Below, piece after piece: positions 1 to 8,285 of a stretch of 59,437 bases of DNA. A model generated the notes under the pieces. That model made no database searches, was not told the origin of the DNA, and saw nothing but the letters and a program-made list of their open reading frames with translations. The position numbers and the translations under genes were made by a program. The number at the start of each line of letters is the position of its first letter. Positions within the stretch are counted from its first letter, which is position 1. The DNA comes from Opitutaceae bacterium UBA2377 (GTDB lineage Bacteria; Verrucomicrobiota; Verrucomicrobiia; Opitutales; Opitutaceae): positions 41,704-101,140 of the forward strand of contig DDSZ01000039.1 in NCBI GenBank assembly GCA_002344205.1. The letters run 5' to 3'.

Positions 1-468
1 GGTGACGGTGGTCTTGCCGTTCGTGCCGGTCACCCCGATGACCGCCATCTCCCGGTCGGGAAACCGGTAGTAGCGCTGCGCCACCCGGGCGAGCGCGGCC
101 CGCGGATCGGCGACCTGGATGAAGGTCACGCGCGTGGGCGCGGCCGTGGGCAGCTTGTTGGTGACGATGGCGACGGCGCCGCGCGCGATCGCCTCGTCCA
201 CGAATCCCGCCCCGTCGGCGCGGCGGCCGGGCAGCGCGAAGAACATCGTGCCCGGCACCACCCGGCGGCTGTCCATCACCAGCCCGGAGATCGGACGGTC
301 GAGCGCGCCTTTGACGGCGATGATTTCCCCTTCGGGAAAATATTCGGTGATCTTGGGAGCCATTTTGAAGACACGGTTGCGGACAAGGTTTTCCTGGCGG
401 GTGCGGCGCACGGGGCGCGGCGTGAAGGCGTGGATCAACGGATAGTTCTGCGTCAGGTATCCGATCAC
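1..468 (-). CDS. murE: UDP-N-acetylmuramoyl-tripeptide synthetase MurE, N-terminal part
   Basis: Adds the third stem-peptide residue to UDP-MurNAc-dipeptide in the cytoplasm, using ATP. The visible N-terminal ~155 residues contain the Mur-ligase opening (DSRRVVPGTMFFALPG) and, at the window edge, the ATP-binding loop VTGTNGKTTVT; the rest lies to the left. I chose the GTG start at 468: it overlaps the ftsI stop as GTGA and is preceded by AGGAGG six bases upstream. An ATG at 363, reading MAPKITEYFPEG, is the alternative but has no ribosome binding site. The gene is translationally coupled to ftsI in the dcw cluster. The loop motif fits MurE or MurF; the N-domain and gene order favour MurE. Confidence 0.9.
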   Translation of the reverse strand, partial: MIGYLTQNYPLIHAFTPRPVRRTRQENLVRNRVFKMAPKITEYFPEGEIIAVKGALDRPISGLVMDSRRVVPGTMFFALPGRRADGAGFVDEAIARGAVAIVTNKLPTAAPTRVTFIQVADPRAALARVAQRYYRFPDREMAVIGVTGTNGKTTVT

Positions 469-2357
469 CGGCGGCCTCCTTCCATCGCGACAAGGCGCGC
501 GCCCGCGGTGTAATCCACGGGCTTGATGTCGAGGTGCTGGATCAACTGCTCGGCCAGCCGCTTGAAGGACGGGGCCGCCACGATGCTGCCGTAAGCCGGT
601 TTGCCGGGCACGCGGCCGTCATCCACGATGACGGTGATCACGAGCTCCGGCCGGCTGGCGGGGAAAAAGCCCGAGAAGGAGCCGATGTGGTTGGTCTTGG
701 AATAGGCCCCGTTGATGAGCTTCTGGGCCGTGCCCGTCTTGCCCGCGACCTCGTAGTTGGGGATGGCGGCGTCCGGCGCCGTGCCCTCGCCGCGGCGCAT
801 CACGCCCTGGAGCATACGCGCGACGCTGCGCGCGGTCTGCTCGGACACGACGCGGCGTTTGGCTATGCGGTCGAAGCGGTAAACCGACTCGTTCGAGGCG
901 TCGCGAATCTCGCGGATGATCTGCGGCTGCAGCAGCTCGCCGCCACTCGCAATCGTGCCCATGGCGTAGTGGATCTGCAGCGGGGTGGCGGAGATGCTGT
1001 AGCCCGCGGGGATGCGGGTGATATCCGGCACGGTCCACCGGTCGGGGGCGTTGAGCATGCCCGGGATCTCGCCGCCGAAAGGAAAGCCCGACCGCTCGCC
1101 AAACCCAAAGGCGCGCGCGTAATGGTAGAGCCGCTCCTCGCCGAGCTTCATGCCCAGTTGCGCGGCGCCGATGTTGCTCGATCGGCTGATGATCTCGGAC
1201 ACCGGCAGCAGATGGTCGTAGCGGTGGTCATCCGGTATGAACCGGCGCGTGCGCCCCTTGTATTCGATGGTCGCGAGCATGCAGTCGAAGCGGGTCGAGG
1301 GCGTGACGAGGCCGTCGTTGAGCGCCCCGGCCGCAGGCACGATCTTGAAGGTCGAGCCCGGGTCGAGCTGGTCGGTGATCGCGATGTTGCGCTGCACCTC
1401 GAGCGGCGCGGTGTTGAATTGGTTGAGGTTGAAGGTCGGGTAGTTGCCCAGCCCGAGGATGAAACCCGTGCGCGCGTCGCTCACGATGATCGTCGCCTTG
1501 GCCGGGCGAAACTGCTGCGCGATGCGCTGCAGCTCCTCCTCCACCATGTGCTGGATCACGGTGTCGATGGTGAGCGAGACGTGGTAACCGTCCACCGGCC
1601 GGACCTCGCGCGTGCGGAACTGCGCCAGCTCGCGGCGGCGGCCGTCGCGCTCGCCCTCGCGCCAGCCGTTTTGGCCCCGCAGGTAAAAGTCGGCGTAGGC
1701 CTCCACCCCGCTCGCCGGCTCGCCGGCCTTGTTGACGTAGCCGATCAGGTGCGCCGCGAGCGCGTTGTTCGGATAGGTGCGGCGGAAGGTGCGGTTGCCA
1801 TAGACGCCCCGGATGCCGAGGGCCTGAATCTGGTCGTAAACGGATTCCTCGACGCCCTCGCTCAACCGGGCCCAGCGGATCAGCCGTTGGCCGCCCGTCT
1901 CCGGTGCCTCGTCGAGCGCGGCGTCATCGGTGGTCTCGCCGGGATTGCCGGGCGTCACGTTGAAGGCCAGCCCGACCGCGGCCGGCGGGACCGGGTTTGC
2001 CGGCGTGCCACGGGTCTTGGTCGTCATCACGCGGTGCAGTTCCGACCAGGGCATGCCGATCAATTCCGCGAGCTGCGGCCACTTGGATTCGTCCTCCGGC
2101 CGGAGCGACTGCGGGTCCACGCCCAGCACGATCAGCGTGCGGCTCGTGGCGAGGAGGTGGCCGTTGGCGTCGAGGATGTCGCCGCGACGGGCATTATCCA
2201 CGATGATCTGCCGGCGGGTTTTCTCAATGTGGCTCAGCAGGTCGGCCCGGTCGATGATGTGCAGGAACACGAGCCGCACGCCGACGCCCGACAGGCAGCC
2301 GAGGATCAGGAAGGCGATCAGGTAGAGGCGGAAATTCGAGGCAAAACCCTTGGACAT
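465..2357 (-). CDS. ftsI: Peptidoglycan D,D-transpeptidase FtsI (class B PBP)
   Basis: Septal peptidoglycan cross-linking enzyme, anchored in the inner membrane. It has 630 residues with one N-terminal membrane segment (about 10-32), a PBP dimerisation domain, then the transpeptidase domain with all three catalytic motifs: STFK with Ser335 and Lys338, SSN at 393-395, and KTG at 540-542. The start follows the ftsL-like gene by 4 bases and the stop overlaps the murE GTG. An Asp/Glu/Thr-rich insert near residues 135-155 (GETTDDAALDEAPETGG) looks lineage-specific. Position between the FtsL-like gene and murE identifies it as the cell-division PBP rather than the elongation PBP2. Confidence 0.95.
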   Translation of the reverse strand: MSKGFASNFRLYLIAFLILGCLSGVGVRLVFLHIIDRADLLSHIEKTRRQIIVDNARRGDILDANGHLLATSRTLIVLGVDPQSLRPEDESKWPQLAELIGMPWSELHRVMTTKTRGTPANPVPPAAVGLAFNVTPGNPGETTDDAALDEAPETGGQRLIRWARLSEGVEESVYDQIQALGIRGVYGNRTFRRTYPNNALAAHLIGYVNKAGEPASGVEAYADFYLRGQNGWREGERDGRRRELAQFRTREVRPVDGYHVSLTIDTVIQHMVEEELQRIAQQFRPAKATIIVSDARTGFILGLGNYPTFNLNQFNTAPLEVQRNIAITDQLDPGSTFKIVPAAGALNDGLVTPSTRFDCMLATIEYKGRTRRFIPDDHRYDHLLPVSEIISRSSNIGAAQLGMKLGEERLYHYARAFGFGERSGFPFGGEIPGMLNAPDRWTVPDITRIPAGYSISATPLQIHYAMGTIASGGELLQPQIIREIRDASNESVYRFDRIAKRRVVSEQTARSVARMLQGVMRRGEGTAPDAAIPNYEVAGKTGTAQKLINGAYSKTNHIGSFSGFFPASRPELVITVIVDDGRVPGKPAYGSIVAAPSFKRLAEQLIQHLDIKPVDYTAGARLVAMEGGRR

Positions 2358-2361
2358 GGTT

Positions 2362-2747
2362 TCAATTCCTCAGGGAAAGCCGCACGGAGACCGCGGCGGG
2401 GCTGTCGGTGAACAGCTCGCGGTTGCGCTTGGCCGCCAGGCTGCGGACGGGATCGGTGCCGACGTGGACGACCTGCGCCGGCAGGGCCTGCTGCAGGCCG
2501 AGCCGCCACTCGCGGTTGAGCTGCTCCAGCACGGCCGGGCTCTGCGCGCGCTCGATCTCGGCCTTGTGCTCGGCGATGTGCCGCTCCACCTCACGGATGC
2601 GGCTCTCCATCACCCGCGCCGCGTTGGCGCTCTCGGAAATCCGGTGGCGCAGCCACACCGTGCCCATGCCCACGGAGCCGCTGAAGCAGATCAAACCCAG
2701 CGTATAGACGAGCAACTGGTTAACAAAGGCGTGGGTGTCGGATTTTT

Positions 2748-2751
<4 letters not shown>
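2362..2751 (-). CDS. ftsL: FtsL-like cell division protein
   Basis: A 129-residue bitopic protein with a short cytoplasmic tail, one membrane segment (about 12-33) and a periplasmic region (about 38-80) rich in Glu, Arg and Ala that reads as a coiled coil. FtsL partners FtsB/FtsQ and recruits FtsW/FtsI to the septum. FtsL is poorly conserved in sequence, so the call rests on size, topology and position between rsmH and ftsI. The ATG at 2751 overlaps the rsmH stop by 4 bases. Confidence 0.75.
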
Positions 2752-3696
<945 letters not shown>

Positions 3697-3716
<20 letters not shown>

Positions 3717-3918
3717 CGGGAAGACTCCGGGATTTGCGGCGGGGCACGACGCGCAGCACGAGGCAGTCGCGCACGCGCGGGGCCACGAGGGCGGGCGGAC
3801 AGTTGATGCCACCGTCGGTGGCGTCGATCCAGGCCGGGAACTGCCGGCTGGCCAGCAGGGCCGCCGCCACCTTGCGCAGGGGCAGCCGCGAAGGAGAGAT
3901 GGAGGCGGCGCAGTGCAT
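3697..3918 (-). CDS. Small hypothetical protein between mraZ and rsmH
   Basis: A 73-codon frame starting 4 bases after the mraZ stop and ending 20 bases inside rsmH. It fills the gap between two genes that are often directly adjacent. It reads [20 protein letters not shown], then a central [19 protein letters not shown] and a basic end ([10 protein letters not shown]). No domain or membrane segment was recognised. The tight spacing at both ends argues for a real gene; the high GC content makes a chance open frame possible. Confidence 0.5.
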
Positions 3919-3922
3919 GGCG

Positions 3923-4375
3923 TCAGAGCTTGAGGCGGCGCATGAGATCGCCGAAATTTTCCCCGGACGTGCGGGCCTCGACCTTTTCCCAGCGCGCCGG
4001 CGTGTAGATGTTGAATTTCGTGAGCCCGCCGACGAGGACAGCGTCCTTCGTCACGCCCGCGTGCTGCAGCAGCTCGGGGCTGAGATTCATGCGGCCCGCC
4101 TTGTCGAACCAGAGCGAGTGTGTCTGCGCGAAGAACCGCGCGACAAAGTCCTGCGCCTCGCCGTCGCTCAATGCCATGTCGGCGATCTTGGCGCGAAGTT
4201 TCTCCACCTCGGCCGGCGGCAGCACCGCGATGTAACCATCCGGATGCGGCGTCGCCAAAAACGTGTCGTTCTCCCCGTGCGCAAACCGCCACGCCGACGG
4301 AATCGTGAGCCGATTCTTGTCGTCCAACGTATGCCGGAAAAGCCCGGTATAGAGCGGCGGAGTTGAGGTTGACAT
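3923..4375 (-). CDS. mraZ: Transcriptional regulator MraZ
   Basis: AbrB-fold, ring-forming DNA-binding protein that controls the dcw operon. 150 residues, normal for the family, with two SpoVT/AbrB-like halves: [20 protein letters not shown] (about 8-27) and the second repeat [20 protein letters not shown] (about 86-105). The ATG at 4375 ([11 protein letters not shown]) is preferred. A longer frame from 4411 would start inside the operator repeats and adds a non-family [12 protein letters not shown]; neither start has a good ribosome site. First gene of the cluster, directly downstream of its own predicted operator. Confidence 0.93.
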   Translation of the reverse strand: MSTSTPPLYTGLFRHTLDDKNRLTIPSAWRFAHGENDTFLATPHPDGYIAVLPPAEVEKLRAKIADMALSDGEAQDFVARFFAQTHSLWFDKAGRMNLSPELLQHAGVTKDAVLVGGLTKFNIYTPARWEKVEARTSGENFGDLMRRLKL

Positions 4376-4390
4376 GGGGAAAGGGGGCTC

Positions 4391-4430
4391 AAGTCCCCCA
4401 AAGTGCCCCATTTCAACCCATTTTAATCCA
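4391..4430 (-). promoter_or_regulatory. MraZ-box operator (four 10-bp direct repeats)
   Basis: Read on the minus strand, this 40-bp block is four consecutive decamers: TGGATTAAAA, TGGGTTGAAA, TGGGGCACTT, TGGGGGACTT. Three start with TGGG and the first with TGGA, at exact 10-bp spacing. This is the known MraZ recognition pattern (TGGGN direct repeats once per helical turn). It lies 15 bases upstream of the mraZ ATG, so autoregulation of the division cluster is expected. A TTGACC lies just upstream, but I could not assign a clean -35/-10 pair. Confidence 0.88.
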
Positions 4431-4646
4431 CCAAGGTCAAGTTCATACCTATGGAAATCAGCGGTTTTTATTCACAATGAGCCCACAATCCCTCTGTCAG
4501 AATTCCAAAGCCCAACCAAACGCCTTGCTCCGCGCGCTTGCGGCCACCTCATGCCCTTGAAATCCGCGGGTGGTTCTTTGCGATGCACGTGTGCCCGCTT
4601 TGACCGGTCCGCTTGCCTGGTGGCTGCGAAGGCCTATTCTCTACCC

Positions 4647-4997
4647 ATGCAAATCGGTTCCCTAGTTGCCTGCGTTGACGACGTCTTCCCGGAATGGGCC
4701 AAGAAGGCCTACACTGCCCTGCCGGTGAAGGGTGAAGTCTACACCATCCGCGAGATGTGTCCCGGTCGCGGGGTGCCCCTCGTCGTCAAGGACGGCAAGC
4801 CGGTCCAGAATGGCGGCGGGGACAAGGCGCCTGAGATTCAGGTGCTACTGGTGGAGTTGAAGAACCCGCCGGACCCGTTCTGTGCCGGCCGAGAGCTCGG
4901 GTTCAAGGCCGAGCGATTCGCCCCAATCGAGTTCAACACTTCAGAGGCTACGGTGGAAGACGAGGTCCAGGCCGGCGGTTCTCTGGCGCAAAGTTAA
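4647..4997 (+). CDS. Conserved-looking hypothetical protein, 116 aa
   Basis: Begins MQIGSLVACVDDVFPEWAKK and continues with PVKGEVYTIREMCPGRG, then a run of Lys/Pro/Asp-containing strands ending EVQAGGSLAQS. No signal peptide or membrane segment. The pattern 'GSLV.CVDD ... P.KGEVYTIRE' resembles small beta-rich hypothetical proteins, but I cannot name a domain or function. It stands alone between the divergent dcw promoter and a repeat-bearing gap. The start is the first ATG of the plausible reading; no Shine-Dalgarno is visible. Confidence 0.6.
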   Translation: MQIGSLVACVDDVFPEWAKKAYTALPVKGEVYTIREMCPGRGVPLVVKDGKPVQNGGGDKAPEIQVLLVELKNPPDPFCAGRELGFKAERFAPIEFNTSEATVEDEVQAGGSLAQS

Positions 4998-5044
4998 CCA
5001 TAGGGCGAAGACACAGCTTGGCGGTTAGGGCGCGAAGCCCTTCA

Positions 5045-5111
5045 GCGCGGCAGCGCCGGTAGGGTCCTAGCTTCCGCCGTCGCCAAGGCTATGGCGGACA
5101 GGCCGAGCGGA
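5045..5111 (+). repeat. Interspersed intergenic repeat, copy 1 (long form)
   Basis: Contains the core GCAGCGCCGGTAGGGTCC, then CTTCCGCCGTCGCC and GGCTATGGCGGACAGGCCGA before GAGCGGA. The same long form recurs at 46666-46768. It is a member of the repeat family shared by six gaps in this window. Confidence 0.8.
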
Positions 5112-5258
5112 CTGAAATTTCTCTGCATGCGCAGAAAATACACCGGGGTTGCCGGCAAGGGACTCTATGCCATCCGGATGACCAGAAGCAGCGATTCAAC
5201 ACCGGCACCAAACGCCGGGAATTGCATATGCTCCGGGGCGCTGCGCCCTCGGCTAATC

Positions 5259-5292
5259 CGGATGCTTCACCCCCGGAGAGGTGAAGCATCCG
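5259..5292. terminator. 13-bp inverted repeat downstream of lysA
   Basis: CGGATGCTTCACC and GGTGAAGCATCCG pair perfectly around an 8-base loop. It begins 11 bases past the lysA stop (minus strand), the position of a terminator, but there is no U-tract on either side, so it may be a 3'-end stability hairpin instead. Confidence 0.55.
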
Positions 5293-5302
5293 CGTATCCG
5301 GC

Positions 5303-6562
5303 TTAACGCAGACCCGGATAATCCAGCGTCGCGAAGTGGTCGGCGTAGGTCTCGGCGCGGCGGATGAGCTTCCACTTGCCGTCGCCCTGCCAGAGCACCT
5401 CGGCCGAACGGAGTTTGCCGTTGTAGTTGAAGCCCATCGAATGGCCGTGCGCGCCGGTGTCGTGGATCACGACGAGGTCGCCGGGCGCAGGATCGGGAAT
5501 CGCGCGGTCGATGGCAAACTTGTCGTTGTTTTCGCAGAGCGAACCGGTGACGTCGTAAATCTTGCGCGGCGCGTTTTCCTTTCCGGGCACGGAGATGTGG
5601 TGATACGAGCCATACATGCCGGGACGCATCAGGTTGGCCATGCACGCGTCGAGGCCGACGTAGTTCTTGTAGATCGCCTTCTTGTGCAGCACGCGCGACA
5701 CGAGGTAGCCGTAGGGCCCCGTGATCATGCGGCCGCACTCCATCGTGATGCGGATCGGCCCGAGGCCGTTGGCCACGATCGTCCTTTCGTAGACCTCCTT
5801 GATCTTCCGGCCGACATACGCGAGGTCCACCGCGGTCTGCTCCGGCCGATACGGGATGCCGATGCCGCCGCCGAGGTTGAGGAATTCAAACTTGATGCCG
5901 AGCGCACGGTTCAGCTCGACCACGAGGTCGAACAGCATCTGCGCGGTCTCGACGAAGTAGTCGGGATTGAGTTCGTTCGACGCGACCATGGTGTGCAGGC
6001 CGAAACGCTTCACGCCCTTGTCGCGGATGATGCGGTAACCCTCGAAGAGCTGCTCGCGCGTGAAACCGTATTTCGCCTCCTCGGGTTTGCCGATGATGAC
6101 GTTGCCGGCCTTCAGCGGGCCGGGGTTGTAGCGGAAGCAGAGCATCTCCGGCAGCTTGCCGCCGAGGCTCTGCTCGAGAAACGCGATGTGGCTGATGTCG
6201 TCGAGGTTGATGATCGCGCCGAGCTCGGCCGCCTTCTGGTATTCGTAGGCCGGCGTGTCGTTGGACGTGAAGACGATCTTGTCACCCGTGATACCGACGG
6301 CCTCGCAGAGTTTCAATTCGGCGAAGGAGGAGCAGTCGCCGCCGAGACCCTCGGCCTTGAGCGCAGCAAGCACGTGCGGATTCGGCAGGGCTTTGACCGC
6401 GTAGTAGTTGGTGAAACCGCCCGGCACCCAGGAAAAAGCGTCGTAGAAGGCACGCGCATTTTTCCGTATGGCCGCCTCGTCGTAGATATGGAAAGGCGTC
6501 GGCACCTGGGCGGCGACGGCCTCGAGTTGTTCCTTCGTGAACGGCAGGGACTTGTCGGTCAT
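5303..6562 (-). CDS. lysA: Diaminopimelate decarboxylase LysA
   Basis: PLP-dependent decarboxylation of meso-diaminopimelate to L-lysine, last step of lysine synthesis. 419 residues, fold-III (alanine-racemase-like) barrel. Visible marks: PLP lysine in NYYAVKALPNP (Lys57), FLNLGGGIGIPY, MECGRMITGPYGYL, and the C-terminal partner-site cysteine in SLCENNDKFA. The start at 6562 (MTDKSLPFTKEQ) fits the family; an upstream in-frame extension to 6580 adds nothing conserved. Related decarboxylases (carboxynorspermidine, ornithine) share the fold; the motifs here favour LysA. It stands alone, flanked by repeats. Confidence 0.85.
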   Translation of the reverse strand: MTDKSLPFTKEQLEAVAAQVPTPFHIYDEAAIRKNARAFYDAFSWVPGGFTNYYAVKALPNPHVLAALKAEGLGGDCSSFAELKLCEAVGITGDKIVFTSNDTPAYEYQKAAELGAIINLDDISHIAFLEQSLGGKLPEMLCFRYNPGPLKAGNVIIGKPEEAKYGFTREQLFEGYRIIRDKGVKRFGLHTMVASNELNPDYFVETAQMLFDLVVELNRALGIKFEFLNLGGGIGIPYRPEQTAVDLAYVGRKIKEVYERTIVANGLGPIRITMECGRMITGPYGYLVSRVLHKKAIYKNYVGLDACMANLMRPGMYGSYHHISVPGKENAPRKIYDVTGSLCENNDKFAIDRAIPDPAPGDLVVIHDTGAHGHSMGFNYNGKLRSAEVLWQGDGKWKLIRRAETYADHFATLDYPGLR

Positions 6563-6677
6563 GGGCGTAAAAGCCCGCAAAGGAGACCGGCAACGGCCGG
6601 GCTGTCAATCAGGACGAAGACGTCAGGCCCTAGCCCGGCATTGTCGCATATCGAAGATTGATGTAGCCGCAGTCTTG

Positions 6678-6716
6678 TGGCGCGGCAGCGCCGGTAGGGT
6701 CCGCTCTCCGAGCGGA
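6678..6716 (+). repeat. Interspersed intergenic repeat, copy 2 (short form)
   Basis: Short form: TGGCGCGGCAGCGCCGGTAG, then GGTCCGCTCTCCGAGCGGA, ending in an imperfect palindrome (TCCGCTC/GAGCGGA). It sits in the 184-base gap between lysA and the sugar-isomerase gene. Confidence 0.85.
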
Positions 6717-6746
6717 GCGCACTTCATCCCGTAATTCTGTTCGCCC

Positions 6747-8180
6747 TCAGCACACCCGCACGGTTTCCAGCCCGAGCAATTCCCCAAGCTTCTGGATTTT
6801 TTCCGTAATGTGTCCGACGCCCACGGCGCAGTGGTGCGCGGGGCCGTGGCGGTTCCAACGGTTCACAAACTCCCGCGCGCCGCAGGCGAAACGGTAGCGA
6901 CTGTTGGTGTTGCCTATCTCCATGATGGGACCGGGCACCGACTCCGCCTCGGCGCAAAGCAGCGCAAGCTTGCCGCCCTCGGCCTCGATGACCGACAGCA
7001 GCGTGACGGGGCCGTGCTTCACCGCCATCTCCACGGAGACGCCGCGGCCGACTTTGCCGTGATAGACCTTGAGCGGACGCACCTTGGTCTTGCCCTCCGC
7101 GATGGCGATGTGGCCGGGGCCGTCGTGCCCCATGAGCACGACGTCGTCCTTGAAATCCATCGCGTAGTATTCGGTGAACGAGCCGCCGACGCCGAACAGG
7201 TCCATGATCTTCATGGCCTGCACGTTCTTCACCTCGTATTCGCCCGCCACGGGCACGCCGCGCGCGGTGAGCAGCGAGGTGCCGAGAATGATCGAGGCGA
7301 TGGTGGCCTCGTTTTCCGGCACGCCGGTGCCTTTGTAGAAATAAGCCAGCGAACCCAACCGATGCGCGGCGACAAGCCGGTCGAGCGCCACGGAGGTCCG
7401 TGCCGCCTCGCGCAAATCTTCCTCCGGGCAATCCGCCTGCACATCAAAGGCCTCGGCAAACTCACGCAGTCGGTCCGCCACGGCCTTGGCCGTCACCTCG
7501 CGCCGCAGCGCCGACAGTTCGTCCACCTCCAGATGCTCGATGTGCGTGCCAAAGGCCACGCTTTGCAGGGTAGCGTCGGACTGGATGTCGAGCATGCCGC
7601 CGTAGGTGTGCCCCATCAGGCCGAGCCGGTTGCCGTTCATCGCGGCGGCCACGCGCGCCGCCTCCACCCAGGCATCCACCTCACGCCAGCAGGCCGGATC
7701 ATCGTCCAACACGCCGGTGATCTGATGAAACGTGATTCCGGCGCGCTTGAACACATTGGCAATCTCCGGCACCGGGCAGGCCGAGCAATGCGCCAGCCAT
7801 TCGCCGGTCATCTTCGTGCGGTCGCCGAGCGCGTTGAACGCCGCATAGTCCAACGCCGGCTCCGGTGCCAAATTAAGCACAATCACGGGCACATGGGCCC
7901 GGCGCACCACCGGCAGCACGGTCGAGGACAGCGCATAGGTCGTCACATGGAGGAAAATGATGTCCACATCCGCCCGGCGAAACTCGTGGCCGGCGGTGTA
8001 GGCGCGATCGGGATTGTCCACGAGGCCGAGGTTGACGATCTCGACCCCCGGCCGGGCGAGCTTGGCAGCGACGCGCCCGACATAGCCCTCCAAGCGTTCC
8101 TTCAGCCCTGCAAACTGGGGCCAGTAGGCGTCGAGCCCGATGCCAAACAAACCGATGCGCAGGGGTGGCGGGGTGTGCAT
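6747..8180 (-). CDS. L-fucose/L-arabinose isomerase-like protein
   Basis: 477 residues of the AraA/FucI fold: an N-terminal Rossmann-like part (RIGLFGIGLDAYWPQF; DIIFLHVTTYALSSTVLPVV), a central domain (GLMGHTYGGMLDIQSD) and a C-terminal beta part (GHITEKIQKLGELLGLE). These enzymes interconvert aldoses and ketoses using a divalent metal. The substrate cannot be read from sequence; family members of this type are often only annotated 'L-fucose isomerase, C-terminal'. It is transcribed divergently from the DUF4038 hydrolase (106-base gap), suggesting a shared sugar-catabolic role. The start at 8180 (MHTPPPLRIG) is chosen over an upstream in-frame ATG at 8231. Confidence 0.75.
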   Translation of the reverse strand: MHTPPPLRIGLFGIGLDAYWPQFAGLKERLEGYVGRVAAKLARPGVEIVNLGLVDNPDRAYTAGHEFRRADVDIIFLHVTTYALSSTVLPVVRRAHVPVIVLNLAPEPALDYAAFNALGDRTKMTGEWLAHCSACPVPEIANVFKRAGITFHQITGVLDDDPACWREVDAWVEAARVAAAMNGNRLGLMGHTYGGMLDIQSDATLQSVAFGTHIEHLEVDELSALRREVTAKAVADRLREFAEAFDVQADCPEEDLREAARTSVALDRLVAAHRLGSLAYFYKGTGVPENEATIASIILGTSLLTARGVPVAGEYEVKNVQAMKIMDLFGVGGSFTEYYAMDFKDDVVLMGHDGPGHIAIAEGKTKVRPLKVYHGKVGRGVSVEMAVKHGPVTLLSVIEAEGGKLALLCAEAESVPGPIMEIGNTNSRYRFACGAREFVNRWNRHGPAHHCAVGVGHITEKIQKLGELLGLETVRVC

Positions 8181-8285
8181 GACCAAAGATTGGGAAACGG
8201 CCCAACCGCGGGCGAGCGCGAAAGCCGCCACCGGCGCTTATTAGCTCGCCGCCATTCCGGCCCGCGCAAGCATGCCGCCTTCCCT

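Larger units (their letters stand above)
4998..5302. other. Non-coding gap with repeat copy 1 and a hairpin
   Basis: About 305 bases between the hypothetical gene and the lysA stop. It contains the long form of the interspersed repeat (5045-5111) and a 13-bp inverted repeat at 5259-5292. No convincing coding frame, RNA gene or promoter is seen in the remainder. Confidence 0.6.

Noticed and set aside
534..2411. Long open frame on the plus strand across ftsI
   Set aside because: Antisense to a gene with complete PBP motifs. The translation is Arg/Ala/Gly-rich with no domain; a normal effect of high GC.
4376..4411. Longer MraZ from the ATG at 4411
   Set aside because: It starts within the operator repeats and adds a non-conserved [12 protein letters not shown].
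6810..8285. Plus-strand upstream extension of the DUF4038 hydrolase frame
   Set aside because: The 5' part overlaps the isomerase-like gene antisense and lacks domain signal; the protein's own start at 8286 is clear.
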